Shown here: piece by piece, positions 1 to 7,996 of the stretch
How positions within the stretch are numbered: position 1 is the stretch's first letter
Layout of the letters: every line of letters starts with the position of its first letter
Assembly (NCBI GenBank): GCA_023150375.1
Contig: JAKLLA010000029.1
Location: forward strand, 1-39,874
Source: Burkholderiaceae bacterium
Lineage (GTDB): Bacteria > Pseudomonadota > Gammaproteobacteria > Burkholderiales > Burkholderiaceae_C
Reading direction: 5' to 3'
DNA length: 39,874 bases
Position numbers and translations under genes: made by a program
The notes under the pieces: model-generated
Database searches by the model: none
The model's input: the letters and a program-made list of their open reading frames with translations, nothing else
What the model was told of the DNA's origin: nothing

Positions 1-195
1 CGAGGCCAGGCGGCGGCAGCGCTCGAAGGTCTGTGCCCAGCTCTGGCGCAGCGCGCCGTGTACGATCGCCAGGCGGTGGGGGTACACGCGGGCCGTGCGC
101 TCCAGGAACGAGAGCGGGCTCAGGGCCACGTGGTTGGCGGGGTTGCGGTCGAGGTCGGTGTCGTAGGGGTTGGCCTGTGGCGAGTGCAGCGTCAT
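1..195 (-). CDS. AMP-dependent acyl-CoA synthetase, N-terminal part only
   Basis: Sixty-five codons read leftward from the ATG at 193-195 and run off the window edge. The protein begins MTLHSPQANPYDTDLDRNP and continues with N-P-A-N-H-V-A-L-S-P-L-S-F-L-E-R and R-L-A-I-V-H-G. This is the usual N-terminus of acyl-CoA synthetases of the AMP-binding superfamily (the medium-chain or methylmercaptopropionate-CoA-ligase-like group), where the first ~40 residues lead into the first beta strand of the adenylate-forming domain. These enzymes activate a carboxylic acid to its CoA thioester through an acyl-adenylate. The catalytic P-loop and substrate pocket lie outside the window, so chain-length preference cannot be judged. 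Confidence 0.72.
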   Translation of the reverse strand, partial: MTLHSPQANPYDTDLDRNPANHVALSPLSFLERTARVYPHRLAIVHGALRQSWAQTFERCRRLAS

Positions 196-398
196 GGTGT
201 CGATTTCCTGTGCAACATCCCGGGCCGGCGCATCGGCCCGTCCAATGGGCAACTCTACCGGCTGAACGGCGATCGGCCGCATCCCGGACCGTCCCGATGC
301 ATGGCTGACCGATGCCACCGGCGTACAGACCACGCGCCGGGCACCGTGTCGGGCACACTGCCAAGCTGATCCGCTCCCCTCCGCTGCCTCCGCCATCC

Positions 399-926
399 GT
401 GAACGCACCGCACGCCGAACCGTCCCTGAAGTACCTTCTCGGCTACCCCCCCGACCTGCTGGCCCAGGTGCGCGAGGCCGTTGCCAGCGGCCGCGCCGCC
501 GCCGCGCTGGCGCGTCGCTACGCCGAGCGGCATGAGGTGCGCACCGACCGCGCGCTGCACGACTACGTGGACGAACTGCGCAGCGCCTACCTGCGCAATT
601 CGCAGCCGCTGTCCAAGGTGGCCTACGACCAGCGCCTGCAGCTGGTCGCCCAGGCGCTGGGCACCCACACCGCCGTCTCCCGGGTGCAGGGCGGCAAGCT
701 CAAGGCCAAACGCGAGATCCGCATCGCCGCGGTGTTCAAGGACGCCCCGGCCGACTTCCTGCGCATGATCGTCGTGCACGAACTGGCCCACCTGCGGCAC
801 CGGGAGCATGACAAGGCGTTCTATGCGCTGTGCTGCCACATGGAGGGCGACTACCACCAGCTGGAGTTCGATCTGCGGCTGTGGCTGGGGTTGAGGGAGG
901 CCGGGCGAGGGTCAACGTCGGAGTGA
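399..926 (+). CDS. YgjP-like (DUF45/M48-type) zinc metallopeptidase
   Basis: The reading frame is open from 312, but the first ~29 codons are Pro/Arg-rich and look non-coding. The GTG at 399 is the likelier start, giving a 175-residue protein, although neither start has a clear Shine-Dalgarno. The C-terminal half contains I-V-V-H-E-L-A-H-L-R followed by H-D-K-A-F-Y. This is the HExxH zinc-binding helix and downstream third-ligand region of the YgjP-like metallopeptidase family, preceded by the G-T-H-T-A-V-S-R-V-Q-G-G-K-L-K-A-K segment typical of its betaproteobacterial members. No signal peptide is seen, so it is probably cytoplasmic. Its substrate is unknown. It stands alone next to a decayed antitoxin gene. 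Confidence 0.8.
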   Translation: MNAPHAEPSLKYLLGYPPDLLAQVREAVASGRAAAALARRYAERHEVRTDRALHDYVDELRSAYLRNSQPLSKVAYDQRLQLVAQALGTHTAVSRVQGGKLKAKREIRIAAVFKDAPADFLRMIVVHELAHLRHREHDKAFYALCCHMEGDYHQLEFDLRLWLGLREAGRGSTSE

Positions 927-960
927 CGGCCCTTCCGGGCAGGCAGGTTCCAGCGAGGCA

Positions 961-1110
961 TCGGCGCGCATCAACCTGCGCACCAGCGCCGAGGCCAAGG
1001 CGCTGATCGAACGGGCGGCAGCGCTGATGGACACCACGGCGCCGGGTTTCATGCGGCAGCACGCCTACGACGCCGCCCGGCGCGTGCTGGCCGACCACGA
1101 CACGCTCCAC
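961..1110 (+). pseudogene. Remnant of a DUF1778 (TacA-like) antitoxin gene
   Basis: Frame 1 reads S-A-R-I-N-L-R-T-S-A-E-A-K-A-L-I-E-R-A-A-A-L-M, then D-T-T-A-P-G-F-M-R-Q-H-A-Y-D-A-A-R-R-V-L-A-D-H-D-T-L-H. This matches the ribbon-helix-helix region of DUF1778 antitoxins, the TacA partner of GNAT-type TacT toxins. No start codon lies just upstream: the frame stays open into the 3' end of the preceding gene without an ATG or GTG. After residue H-S-E the match stops, and the usual C-terminal toxin-neutralising segment and a toxin gene are missing. The remainder up to 1361 holds nothing I recognise. I read this as a decayed type II toxin-antitoxin locus. Confidence 0.6.
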
Positions 1111-1361
1111 AGCGAGGTGCCTGCAGACCAGCAAGGCGTCCTTGGGACTGCCGCTGCGCCGATCGGTGACGAGGATCTTGCCCGCCGTGCCTGCCCCGAT
1201 CACTCCGTGGTGATTCTCGCTGGATATCCGACTCGCCGCAGGGGCCTACGATGCCGGCTGGGCGCACTGAGCAGCGAGTGGCATCGTGTCGAGACTCGCC
1301 AGCCCCGTTCGTCGTGATCCACAGAAGACCGTCCTCTGCCATCTCTGGAGACCCCGCCGCC

Positions 1362-1805
1362 ATGCCCCACACCATCCACCTCCACCGCGTGCTGCGCGCC
1401 CCGCCCGAGCGCGTGTTCCGCGCCTTCACCCAGGCCGATGCCTTCGCGCGCTGGCTGCCGCCGTTCGGCTTCACCGCGCAGGTGTTCGAGCTGGATGTGC
1501 GCGTGGGCGGACGCTGGCGCATGGCGTTCACCAATTTCTCCTCCGGCGGCAGCCACAGCTTCGGCGGCACCTACCTTGCGGTCGAGCCGAACCGGAAGCT
1601 CAGCTACACCAGCGTCTTCGACGACCCGAACCTGCCCGGCGAGATGGTGACGACGGTGACGCTGACGCCGGTGTCCTGCGGCACGTCGGTCACCTTCGAG
1701 CAGTCCGGCATCCCGGAAGTCATCCCGCCGGAGATGTGTTACCTGGGCTGGCAGGAGTCGCTGCTGCAGCTGGCCCAGCTGGTGGAACCCGAGATTCCGG
1801 GCTGA
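1362..1805 (+). CDS. SRPBCC / AHSA1-like domain protein
   Basis: A 147-residue protein. The frame is open further upstream, but the ATG at 1362 begins the conserved fold: H-T-I-H-L-H-R-V-L-R-A-P-P-E-R-V-F-R-A-F-T followed by F-A-R-W-L-P-P-F-G-F. This is the classic start of the helix-grip (START/Bet v 1, SRPBCC) fold of Activator-of-Hsp90 homologue-like proteins, and V-G-G-R-W-R-M matches the next strand. A GGAG about ten bases upstream may serve as ribosome-binding site. Members bind hydrophobic ligands in a deep cavity. The specific ligand cannot be told from sequence, and an Hsp90 role is not implied for bacterial members. It stands alone, convergent with rnk. Confidence 0.82.
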   Translation: MPHTIHLHRVLRAPPERVFRAFTQADAFARWLPPFGFTAQVFELDVRVGGRWRMAFTNFSSGGSHSFGGTYLAVEPNRKLSYTSVFDDPNLPGEMVTTVTLTPVSCGTSVTFEQSGIPEVIPPEMCYLGWQESLLQLAQLVEPEIPG

Positions 1806-1866
1806 ACGCCGTTGTCCGGCCCGCCGCGCGGATCGGCACGGCGATCCAGGAACCGGGTCCTGGCTG

Positions 1867-2292
1867 CTAGACGGTCAGGTCACCCGCCGCCTCGGGCTGG
1901 TACTCGAGGGCCTCGATCCGGACCTCGTGCCATTCGCCGCGGGGACCGCGCCAACGGACCGGCTGGCCAGCCTGCGCGCCGAGCAGGGCCAGACCGAAGG
2001 GAGAGAACACCGAGATCTGGCCCTGCTCGGCATCGGCCTCGTCCGGATAGCACAGGGTGACACGGCGTACCTCGCCGGCCGCAGCAGCGCTTCGCACCTG
2101 CAGCCGGGTGCGCATGGTCACGACATCGGGAGCGATCTCGGGCACGGGCAGCACCTCGGCACTGTCGAGGGCCTCTTCGATCCGGTCGGCCAGTTCGGGC
2201 GCGAGGCCGGCGGCGCGGGCTCGCCGCAGCAGCGAACGCAGGCGAGCTTCATCGAGACCGGAAATCTGCCGGTCGGTGGAGGGGATCTGCAT
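1867..2292 (-). CDS. rnk: Rnk-type nucleoside diphosphate kinase regulator (GreA/GreB fold)
   Basis: A 141-residue protein starting at the ATG 2290-2292, which has a GGAG about ten bases upstream. The N-terminal ~50 residues form a helical segment (D-E-A-R-L-R-S-L-L-R-R-A-R). The C-terminal ~80 residues carry the GreA/GreB C-terminal fold: V-T-L-C-Y-P-D-E-A-D, then I-S-V-F-S-P-F-G-L-A-L-L-G, then the W-R-G-P strand. Rnk binds RNA polymerase near the secondary channel but lacks the long coiled coil of Gre factors, and in E. coli and Pseudomonas it affects nucleotide pools and alginate production. Here it is preceded by an unusually long leader with its own small ORF and alternative hairpins (2346-2557), so it may be regulated by attenuation. 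Confidence 0.85.
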   Translation of the reverse strand: MQIPSTDRQISGLDEARLRSLLRRARAAGLAPELADRIEEALDSAEVLPVPEIAPDVVTMRTRLQVRSAAAAGEVRRVTLCYPDEADAEQGQISVFSPFGLALLGAQAGQPVRWRGPRGEWHEVRIEALEYQPEAAGDLTV

Positions 2293-2345
2293 GAAAGGAA
2301 CTCCAGGGGAAGGCCCCGCCGCCGCGGGCGGAGGCAAAAGGCGGA

Positions 2346-2413
2346 GCCGGGCGCCGAAGAAGCCCGGCGACCCTGTCGTGCGCGAAATCTGCCGAAGGGG
2401 GGGGTCGCCGGGC
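2346..2413 (-). promoter_or_regulatory. Mutually exclusive hairpins between the small ORF and rnk
   Basis: On the minus strand, segment A (2413-2402, GCCCGGCGACCC) is the perfect 12-base reverse complement of segment B (2373-2362). The 3' seven bases of B (GCCGGGC, 2368-2362) can instead pair with segment C (GCCCGGC, 2352-2346) around a nine-base loop, followed a few bases later by a short T run. A begins immediately after the stop codon of the upstream small ORF, so a ribosome at that stop would cover A and leave B free to pair with C. The pairings are read directly from sequence; the regulatory role is inference. The T run is short, so the B:C hairpin would be a weak terminator. Confidence 0.4.
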
Positions 2414-2557
2414 CTAGGAGCGTGCGGCCGAAAGCCCGGCCCGACGCCCCTGGCCCTGCCGCGGCGCGGCAGGCGCGTGCACACGTCGCCCGGTGCAAGT
2501 GCACACCGGGAGGCAGGCGGAGCGAACCGTCAGGTCGCTGCGGAACAGACGTGGCAT
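2414..2557 (-). CDS. Possible 47-aa leader ORF upstream of rnk
   Basis: A short ORF on the minus strand starting M-P-R-L-F-R-S-D-L-T-V-R-S-A-C-L-P-V-C-T-C-T-G-R-R, rich in Arg and with three Cys in a C-x3-C-x-C pattern. There is no Shine-Dalgarno, but a good -10 hexamer (TACAAT, 2569-2564) ends exactly six bases before the ATG. That places the expected transcription start at or next to the A of the ATG, so translation would be leaderless. The stop codon touches the first arm of a strong hairpin, and rnk begins about 120 bases downstream. I do not recognise the peptide. It could be a regulatory uORF or, less likely, an independent small protein. Conservation has not been tested. Confidence 0.42.
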   Translation of the reverse strand: MPRLFRSDLTVRSACLPVCTCTGRRVHAPAAPRQGQGRRAGLSAARS

Positions 2558-2563
2558 GGCGCG

Positions 2564-2569
2564 ATTGTA
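2564..2569 (-). promoter_or_regulatory. -10 hexamer for the rnk leader transcript
   Basis: TACAAT on the minus strand (five of six consensus positions), six bases before the ATG of the small ORF. I see no good -35. An 8-bp inverted repeat with a four-base loop (2584-2603) occupies the place where the -35 would lie. It could be an operator, or a structure at the 3' end of the upstream transporter gene. Confidence 0.45.
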
Positions 2570-2628
2570 GGCAGGTGCGCTGCGCCGCACCGACGGGTGC
2601 GGCATGCCCGCTGCGGAGTCGGCCCTCG

Positions 2629-3912
2629 TCAGCGCAGCCAGGCCATCCAGCCCCAGAGCAGCGCCAGCGTGCCCAGGGTCACCGGCACGCCGATGCGGGC
2701 GTGATCGCGCCAGTGGATCGCGATGCCGTTCTTCTCCGCGCCGTCGACCACGATCAGGTTGGCGATCGAGCCGACCAGCAGCAGGTTGCCCGCGAAGGTG
2801 CTGGCCAGCGCCAGCAGCACGCCGGCCTGCTCGGCCGCCGGGGTGCCGGCGGTGCCCAGGTGCGGCAGCAGCAGCATCACCGCCGGCACGTTGGACACCA
2901 GGTTCGACAGCGCCACCCCGACCACCAGCAGCGCGCCCGGCTCGGCCAGGTGCACGCCCTGCTGCGCCAGCCAGGCCACCGCCTGGGCGGCCACGCCGGT
3001 GCTGTCGAGGGCATGGTTGACGACGAACAGGCCGATGAAGAGCAGCAGCAGCTGCCAGTCGACGAAGCCCATCACATGGGCCGAGTGCAGGCGGCGGCTG
3101 AGCAGCAGCACGCCGGCGCCGACCAGCGCCGCCACGTCGCGCGGCCAGTCGGTGAAGAGAAACACGAGCATCAGCGCGGCCGCCACGCTCAGGCCCTTGG
3201 CGGTCTGGAAGGCGTCGAAATCGTGCTCGTCGTCGGCCACGTCCGTGCGGGGCGCGGGCTGCGGGGCCCGGGAGCCCGGTCCCCAGGCCAGCCAGAGCCA
3301 CAGCAGCAGCAGGCTGGCGGCCACCGGCGGCAGCGCGCCGCGCAGGTAGGCGCCGAAGTCCAGCCGCAGCACCGAGCCGATCAGCATGTTCTGCGGGTTG
3401 CCGATCAGCGTGGCCGCCGAGCCGATGTTGGCCGCGCAGGCCAGCCCGACCAGGAAGGGCAGCGGTGCGAGCCCGCGGCGCAGGCAGAGGTGCGCCACCA
3501 CCGGGGTCATGGCCAGGCAGATGATGTCGTTGGAGAAGACGGCCGACAGCCCCCCGGCGGTGACGACGATCGCCGCCAGCAGGCCGCGCCGCGACAGTGG
3601 CAGCGCGCCGACCCGGCGCGTCACCTCGGTGTAGAAGCCGCCCAGGCGCATCTGCGCCGACACGACCATGAAGGCGAACAGCAGCACGAGGGTGGGCAGG
3701 TCCACCGCGCGTGCGGCCTCTTCGACCGGGTGACCGGCCAGGGCGATCATGGCGATGGCGCCGAGCACGGCCACGCCGGTGCGGTCGAGACGGAAATGCG
3801 GCAGCCCGCCCAGGAACATGCCCAGATAGACGGTGCCGAAGACGGCCAGGATGGCCCAGTCCTGCGCGCCATGGCCGAGCACCTGGAGCGGGGTCAGGTC
3901 GGCGGCGGTCAT
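2629..3912 (-). CDS. SLC13/ArsB-superfamily anion transporter
   Basis: A 427-residue integral membrane protein with about 11-12 hydrophobic segments spread along the chain and no cleavable signal peptide. The loop motif S-N-D-I-I-C-L-A-M-T-P (about residues 128-138), with A-N-I-G-S-A-A-T-L-I-G-N-P-Q-N-M soon after, is the hairpin substrate/cation-binding element of the ion-transporter superfamily that includes SLC13 (DASS), CitM and ArsB/NhaD. A second half repeats the pattern with L-S-N-L-V-S-N-V-P-A-V-M and S-I-A-N-L-I-V near the C-terminus. It probably moves an anion such as a dicarboxylate, citrate or sulfate across the inner membrane; the substrate cannot be assigned. The gene stands alone, divergent from the peptide transporter operon. 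Confidence 0.82.
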   Translation of the reverse strand: MTAADLTPLQVLGHGAQDWAILAVFGTVYLGMFLGGLPHFRLDRTGVAVLGAIAMIALAGHPVEEAARAVDLPTLVLLFAFMVVSAQMRLGGFYTEVTRRVGALPLSRRGLLAAIVVTAGGLSAVFSNDIICLAMTPVVAHLCLRRGLAPLPFLVGLACAANIGSAATLIGNPQNMLIGSVLRLDFGAYLRGALPPVAASLLLLWLWLAWGPGSRAPQPAPRTDVADDEHDFDAFQTAKGLSVAAALMLVFLFTDWPRDVAALVGAGVLLLSRRLHSAHVMGFVDWQLLLLFIGLFVVNHALDSTGVAAQAVAWLAQQGVHLAEPGALLVVGVALSNLVSNVPAVMLLLPHLGTAGTPAAEQAGVLLALASTFAGNLLLVGSIANLIVVDGAEKNGIAIHWRDHARIGVPVTLGTLALLWGWMAWLR

Positions 3913-4186
3913 GCGCGGCGCCCTCGCCGACGAGGACGCCCCCGCGGGCCGGGAGAAGGACAGGAGCGCAGCAGAACGGGTTGCACGCCGCGCATGTTAG
4001 TGGCGCAGGCCGGGGCCGGCGGGGCCGCGCCGGGCCGTGGTGTCAGGGCCGGGGCGTGCGCGCAGGCAGGCCGGCGGGCCTGTTGTGGCGGCGCCGCAGG
4101 GCGCTGCGGCGGGCGGGTGGCCGGCCGTCCTGGCGGCAGCCGGGCGCAGCCAGCCCGCACAATAGCCGCTTCCGTCACGAACCCGG

Positions 4187-5176
4187 GTGCCCGGCACCCC
4201 CGACCCCTTGCTGCGCTGGTTCCTGCTCCGCCGCTTCGCGACCCTGCTGCTCACGCTGGGGGTGGCCTCGGTCATCGTGTTCGCCGTGCTGGAGCTGCTG
4301 CCGGGCAGCGCCGCCCAGGTGGTGCTGGGCGACACCGCGACCCCCGAGGCCCTGGCCGCGCTGGAGGCACGCATGGGCCTGGACCGGCCGGCCCTGCAAC
4401 GCTACGCCGACTGGGTGGGCGGACTGCTGCGCGGCCAGACCGCGCTCAGCCTGGCCTACGACACGCCGACGGCCGAGCTGATCGCCGAGCGGCTGCAGGT
4501 CACGCTGCCGCTGGCGCTGCTGGCGATGGCGCTGACCACGGCGGTCGCCCTGGCCGCGGGGGTGTACGCCGCGGCGCGCCAGAACCGCCTGGGCGACCTG
4601 GCGGTGATGACGCTCAGCCAGGCGGGCATGGCGCTGCCGAACTTCTGGCTGGCCATCCTGCTGATCCTGCTGTTCGCGGTGAAGCTGGCCTGGCTGCCGG
4701 CCGGCGGCTTTCCCGGCTGGAGCGAGGAGGACGGCGGCGGCCTCGGGCCGGGCCTGCAGGCGCTGCTGCTGCCGGCGCTGGCGCTGGCGGCGGTGCAGGC
4801 GGCCATCCTGGCGCGGGTGACGCGCTCGGCGGTGCTCGAGGTGCTGCGCGAGGACTTCGTGCGCACCGCGCGCGCCAAGGGGCTGAGCCGCCGTGCGGTG
4901 CTCTGGCGCCATGTGCTGCGCAACGCGATGATCCCGGTGATCACGCTGATGGGGCTGCAGTTCGCCAACCTGATCACCGGCACCATCGTGGTGGAGAACG
5001 TCTTCGTGCTGCCCGGCATCGGCCGGCTGGTGTTCCAGGCGGTGGCCAACCGCGACCTGGTGGTGGTGCGCGACGTGGTGCTGCTGCTGGCCGCCGTGGT
5101 GGTGGCGGTCAACTTCCTGGTCGACCTGCTCTACGGGCTGATCGACCCGCGGCTGGCCGCGGCCGAGGCGCGCTGA
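4187..5176 (+). CDS. dppB: Dipeptide/oligopeptide ABC transporter permease (DppB type)
   Basis: A 329-residue inner-membrane permease starting at GTG 4187, with a first membrane helix (F-A-T-L-L-L-T-L-G-V-A-S-V-I-V-F) and five more helices. The EAA loop that docks the ATPases is visible as R-E-D-F-V-R-T-A-R-A-K-G-L-S near residues 222-235, followed by H-V-L-R-N-A-M-I-P-V. The end, V-D-L-L-Y-G-L-I-D-P-R, is the family hallmark. It is the first gene of a five-gene operon (B-C-D-F-A) and probably pairs with the following permease to form the channel. Peptide, nickel or glutathione versions share this architecture, so the substrate is not fixed by sequence. A weak -10 (CACAAT, 4158-4163) lies upstream. 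Confidence 0.9.
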   Translation: MPGTPDPLLRWFLLRRFATLLLTLGVASVIVFAVLELLPGSAAQVVLGDTATPEALAALEARMGLDRPALQRYADWVGGLLRGQTALSLAYDTPTAELIAERLQVTLPLALLAMALTTAVALAAGVYAAARQNRLGDLAVMTLSQAGMALPNFWLAILLILLFAVKLAWLPAGGFPGWSEEDGGGLGPGLQALLLPALALAAVQAAILARVTRSAVLEVLREDFVRTARAKGLSRRAVLWRHVLRNAMIPVITLMGLQFANLITGTIVVENVFVLPGIGRLVFQAVANRDLVVVRDVVLLLAAVVVAVNFLVDLLYGLIDPRLAAAEAR

Positions 5177-5178
5177 CG

Positions 5179-6021
5179 ATGTCGCCGGCAAGCCTGCGAC
5201 GGCGCGCACTGCGCCACCCCAGCTTCGTGGCCGGGGCGCTGCTGAGCACGCTGGTCGCGCTGGCCGCGCTGCTGTCGCTGTTCTGGTCGCCGCATGCGCC
5301 GGCGGACATCGACATCGCCAACCGCTTCGCACCGCCCGGTGCGCAGCACTGGCTGGGCACCGACAGCCTGGGGCGCGACGTGGCCTCGCAGCTGCTGGTG
5401 GGCGCGCAGGCCAGCCTGGTGGTGGGCGTGTTCGCGGTGGCGCTGGGGCTGGGCGTGGGCGTGGCGCTGGGCTGCCTGGCCTCGGCGCGGCGCGGCTGGA
5501 CCGAGGAGCTGATCATGCGCGCGGTGGACTTCGGCTTCGCCTTCCCGGCGCTGCTGACGGCCATCCTGCTGGCCGCGCTGCACGGGCCGGGTCTGGTGGG
5601 CAGCATCGTCGCGATCGGCCTGTTCAACATCCCGGTGTTCGCCCGCATCACCCGCGGCGCAGCCAACGCGATCTGGGCGCGCGACTACGTGCTGGCCGCC
5701 CGCGCGGCGGGCAAGGGGCGCTGGCGCATCACGCGCGACCATGTGCTGCCCAACATCGCCGGGGTGCTGATCGTGCAGGCGACGATCCAGTTCGCCATCG
5801 CCATCCTGGCCGAGGCGGCGCTGAGCTACCTCGGCCTGGGCACCCAGCCGCCGCAGCCCAGCTGGGGCCGCATGCTGCACGAGGCGCAGATGCAGATCTT
5901 CCAGGCCCCGCAGCTGGCGCTCTACCCCGGCCTGGCCATCGCCACGGCGGTGCTGGGCCTGAACCTGCTCGGCGACGGCCTGCGCGATCTGCTCGACCCC
6001 AGGCTGGCCCGGCAGCGATGA
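5179..6021 (+). CDS. dppC: Dipeptide/oligopeptide ABC transporter permease (DppC type)
   Basis: A 280-residue permease starting at ATG 5179, two bases after the stop of dppB. The same frame is open far upstream but is only the high-GC shadow of other genes. The N-terminus has the DppC signature: one helix, then [20 protein letters not shown]. Five further helices follow, with the EAA loop [15 protein letters not shown] and N-I-A-G-V-L-I-V-Q. The end [11 protein letters not shown] is diagnostic for the family. It forms the translocation pore with DppB. Its stop overlaps the start of the next gene by four bases (ATGA), indicating translational coupling. Confidence 0.92.
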   Translation: MSPASLRRRALRHPSFVAGALLSTLVALAALLSLFWSPHAPADIDIANRFAPPGAQHWLGTDSLGRDVASQLLVGAQASLVVGVFAVALGLGVGVALGCLASARRGWTEELIMRAVDFGFAFPALLTAILLAALHGPGLVGSIVAIGLFNIPVFARITRGAANAIWARDYVLAARAAGKGRWRITRDHVLPNIAGVLIVQATIQFAIAILAEAALSYLGLGTQPPQPSWGRMLHEAQMQIFQAPQLALYPGLAIATAVLGLNLLGDGLRDLLDPRLARQR

Positions 6022-7130
6022 CGGCCCCTCACCGACCCGCGCCTCCCGGCGGACCCGGCACCCCCGACGACCGCGCGGCGCCGCTGCTGGTGCTGCGCGA
6101 CCTGCGCGTGCGCCTGCGTACCGAGCGCGGCATGGTCGAGGCGCTGCGCGGGCTGGACTTCACGCTCGGACGGGGCGAGACGCTCGGCCTGATCGGCGAA
6201 TCGGGCTGCGGCAAGTCGCTCACCGCGCTGGCGCTGATGGGCCTGCTGCCCGAAGGGGCGCAGACGAGCGGCTCGATGCGCTTCGACGGCCGCGAGCTGG
6301 TCGGCCTGCCCGAGCGGGACTGGTGCGCGCTGCGCGGCGACCGCATCGCGATGGTCTTCCAGGAGCCGATGACCGCGCTGAACCCGCTGCACCCGATCGG
6401 CCGGCAGATCGCCGAGCCGCTGCGGCTGCACCGCGGCCTGAGTGCCAGCGCCGCGCGCGCCGAGGCGCTGCGGCTGCTCGAGCGGGTGCGCCTGCCGCAG
6501 GCCGCGCGCCGGCTGGACGCCTACCCGCACCAGCTCTCCGGCGGACAGCGCCAGCGCGTGGTCATCGCCATCGCGCTGGCCTGCCGGCCGGAACTGCTCG
6601 TCGCCGACGAGCCCACCACCGCACTGGACGTGACGCTGCAGCGCGAGGTGCTGGCCCTGCTCGCCGAGCTGGTGGCCGAGGACGGCATGGCGCTGCTGCT
6701 GATCAGCCACGACCTGGGCGTGATGGCGCAGCAGGTGCAGCGCCTGCTGGTGATGTACGGCGGCCAGGTGGTCGAGGACGGCCCCACCGCCGCGGTGTTC
6801 CGCCAGCGCCGCCACCCCTACACCCGCGGACTCTTCGCGGCCCGGCCGCGGCTGGGGCTGCCGCGGGGCACGCGGCTGGCCACGATTGCCGGCCGGGTGC
6901 CCGAACTGGCCGACCTGCCCGCCGGCTGCGCCTTCGCCGACCGCTGCCCCTGGGCGGCCGACGCCTGCCGCGCCGCGATGCCGGCACTGCAGCCGGCCGC
7001 CGCGGGCCATGCCGCACGCTGCCTGCGCCTGGACGCGCTGCCGGAACTGCCGCCACCGCCGCAGCGGGCGCCGGCCGACGCGGCGGGCGGCCCGGTGGAC
7101 GGCGCGCCGGACGGAGCCGCCCATGGCTGA
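6018..7130 (+). CDS. dppD: Peptide ABC transporter ATP-binding protein (DppD type)
   Basis: A 370-residue ATPase. Walker A is G-E-S-G-C-G-K-S (about residues 61-68), the signature is L-S-G-G-Q-R-Q-R-V, Walker B is L-L-V-A-D-E-P, and the switch is I-S-H-D-L-G. The C-terminal oligopeptide-transporter extension is present, with R-H-P-Y-T-R-G-L and then [14 protein letters not shown], the Cys-containing segment typical of DppD/OppD. A Pro/Ala-rich tail of ~30 residues follows. It overlaps dppC by four bases and dppF by eight. It should energise uptake together with DppF at the cytoplasmic face of the DppBC pore. Confidence 0.92.
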   Translation: MTAPHRPAPPGGPGTPDDRAAPLLVLRDLRVRLRTERGMVEALRGLDFTLGRGETLGLIGESGCGKSLTALALMGLLPEGAQTSGSMRFDGRELVGLPERDWCALRGDRIAMVFQEPMTALNPLHPIGRQIAEPLRLHRGLSASAARAEALRLLERVRLPQAARRLDAYPHQLSGGQRQRVVIAIALACRPELLVADEPTTALDVTLQREVLALLAELVAEDGMALLLISHDLGVMAQQVQRLLVMYGGQVVEDGPTAAVFRQRRHPYTRGLFAARPRLGLPRGTRLATIAGRVPELADLPAGCAFADRCPWAADACRAAMPALQPAAAGHAARCLRLDALPELPPPPQRAPADAAGGPVDGAPDGAAHG

Positions 7131-7914
7131 GCCCTGGCTGCTGGAGGTGCAGGGGCTGTCGCGGCGCTACCCGCTGCCGCGCGAGCGCCTGTTCGGCCCA
7201 GCGCCGCAGTTGCAGGCGCTGCAGGACGTGAGCTTCACCCTCGCGCGCGGGCGCAGCCTGGGTGTGGTCGGCGAGTCCGGCTGCGGCAAGTCGACGCTGG
7301 CGCGGCTGGTGATGGCCCTCGAGACGCCCAGCGCCGGCACGGTCAAGCTGCTCGGCCAGGACCTGCACCGGCTCGGCGCAGCCGCGCTGCGGGCGGCGCG
7401 CGCGCAGTTCCAGATGGTCTTCCAGGACCCCTACGGCTCGCTGGACCCGCGCCTGACCGTGGCGCGCAGCGTCGGCGAGCCGCTGGAGATGCAGCGCGGG
7501 CTGAGCGCCACCGAGCGGCAGCGCCGCATCGTCGAGGCGCTGGACGCGGTGGGGCTGCGCGCCGCCGACGCGGCGAAGTACCCGCACGAGTTCAGCGGCG
7601 GGCAGCGCCAGCGCATCGCCATCGCGCGCGCGCTGGTGACCCGGCCGGCGCTGATCGTGGCCGACGAGCCGGTCAGCGCGCTGGACGTGTCGGTGCAGGC
7701 CCAGGTGCTCAACCTGATGCAGGACCTGCAGGAGCAGTACGGCCTGAGCTACCTCTTCATCAGCCACGACCTGGCGGTGGTAGACCTGGTCTGCGACGAG
7801 GTGCTGGTGCTCGAGGCCGGCCGGGTGGTCGAGCGCGGCGACCCGGACACGCTGTTCCGCAACCCGCAGCACCCCTGCACCCGCCGCCTGATCGAGGCGG
7901 TTCCGTCGTTCTAG
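7123..7914 (+). CDS. dppF: Peptide ABC transporter ATP-binding protein (DppF type), short C-terminus
   Basis: A 263-residue ATPase starting at ATG 7123 inside the end of dppD. Walker A is G-E-S-G-C-G-K-S-T, the signature F-S-G-G-Q-R-Q-R-I, Walker [15 protein letters not shown], and the switch F-I-S-H-D-L. The protein ends at [14 protein letters not shown], so it lacks the ~60-residue Cys-containing C-terminal extension that DppF/OppF proteins usually carry. The core fold is complete and shorter versions exist, so I see no reason to call it broken. It is the second ATPase of the operon. Confidence 0.9.
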   Translation: MAEPWLLEVQGLSRRYPLPRERLFGPAPQLQALQDVSFTLARGRSLGVVGESGCGKSTLARLVMALETPSAGTVKLLGQDLHRLGAAALRAARAQFQMVFQDPYGSLDPRLTVARSVGEPLEMQRGLSATERQRRIVEALDAVGLRAADAAKYPHEFSGGQRQRIAIARALVTRPALIVADEPVSALDVSVQAQVLNLMQDLQEQYGLSYLFISHDLAVVDLVCDEVLVLEAGRVVERGDPDTLFRNPQHPCTRRLIEAVPSF

Positions 7915-7996
7915 ACCCCCGCAGCCTGCGCCCCCATCGACGCCCGCTGCGATCGCGCTCGAGGCATCATCGCGCCCCATCGCGAAGGAGACCCCG

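Noticed and set aside
1203-1361. A GNAT toxin partner for the antitoxin remnant
   Set aside because: None of the frames after the DUF1778 remnant shows an acetyl-CoA-binding motif or any recognisable toxin sequence.
1927-6021. A 1364-codon open frame on the plus strand
   Set aside because: Only its last 281 codons (from 5179) are a real gene, dppC. The rest is antisense to rnk and the SLC13 transporter or out of frame with dppB, with low-complexity Arg/Gln/Gly/Ala composition typical of GC-rich shadow frames.
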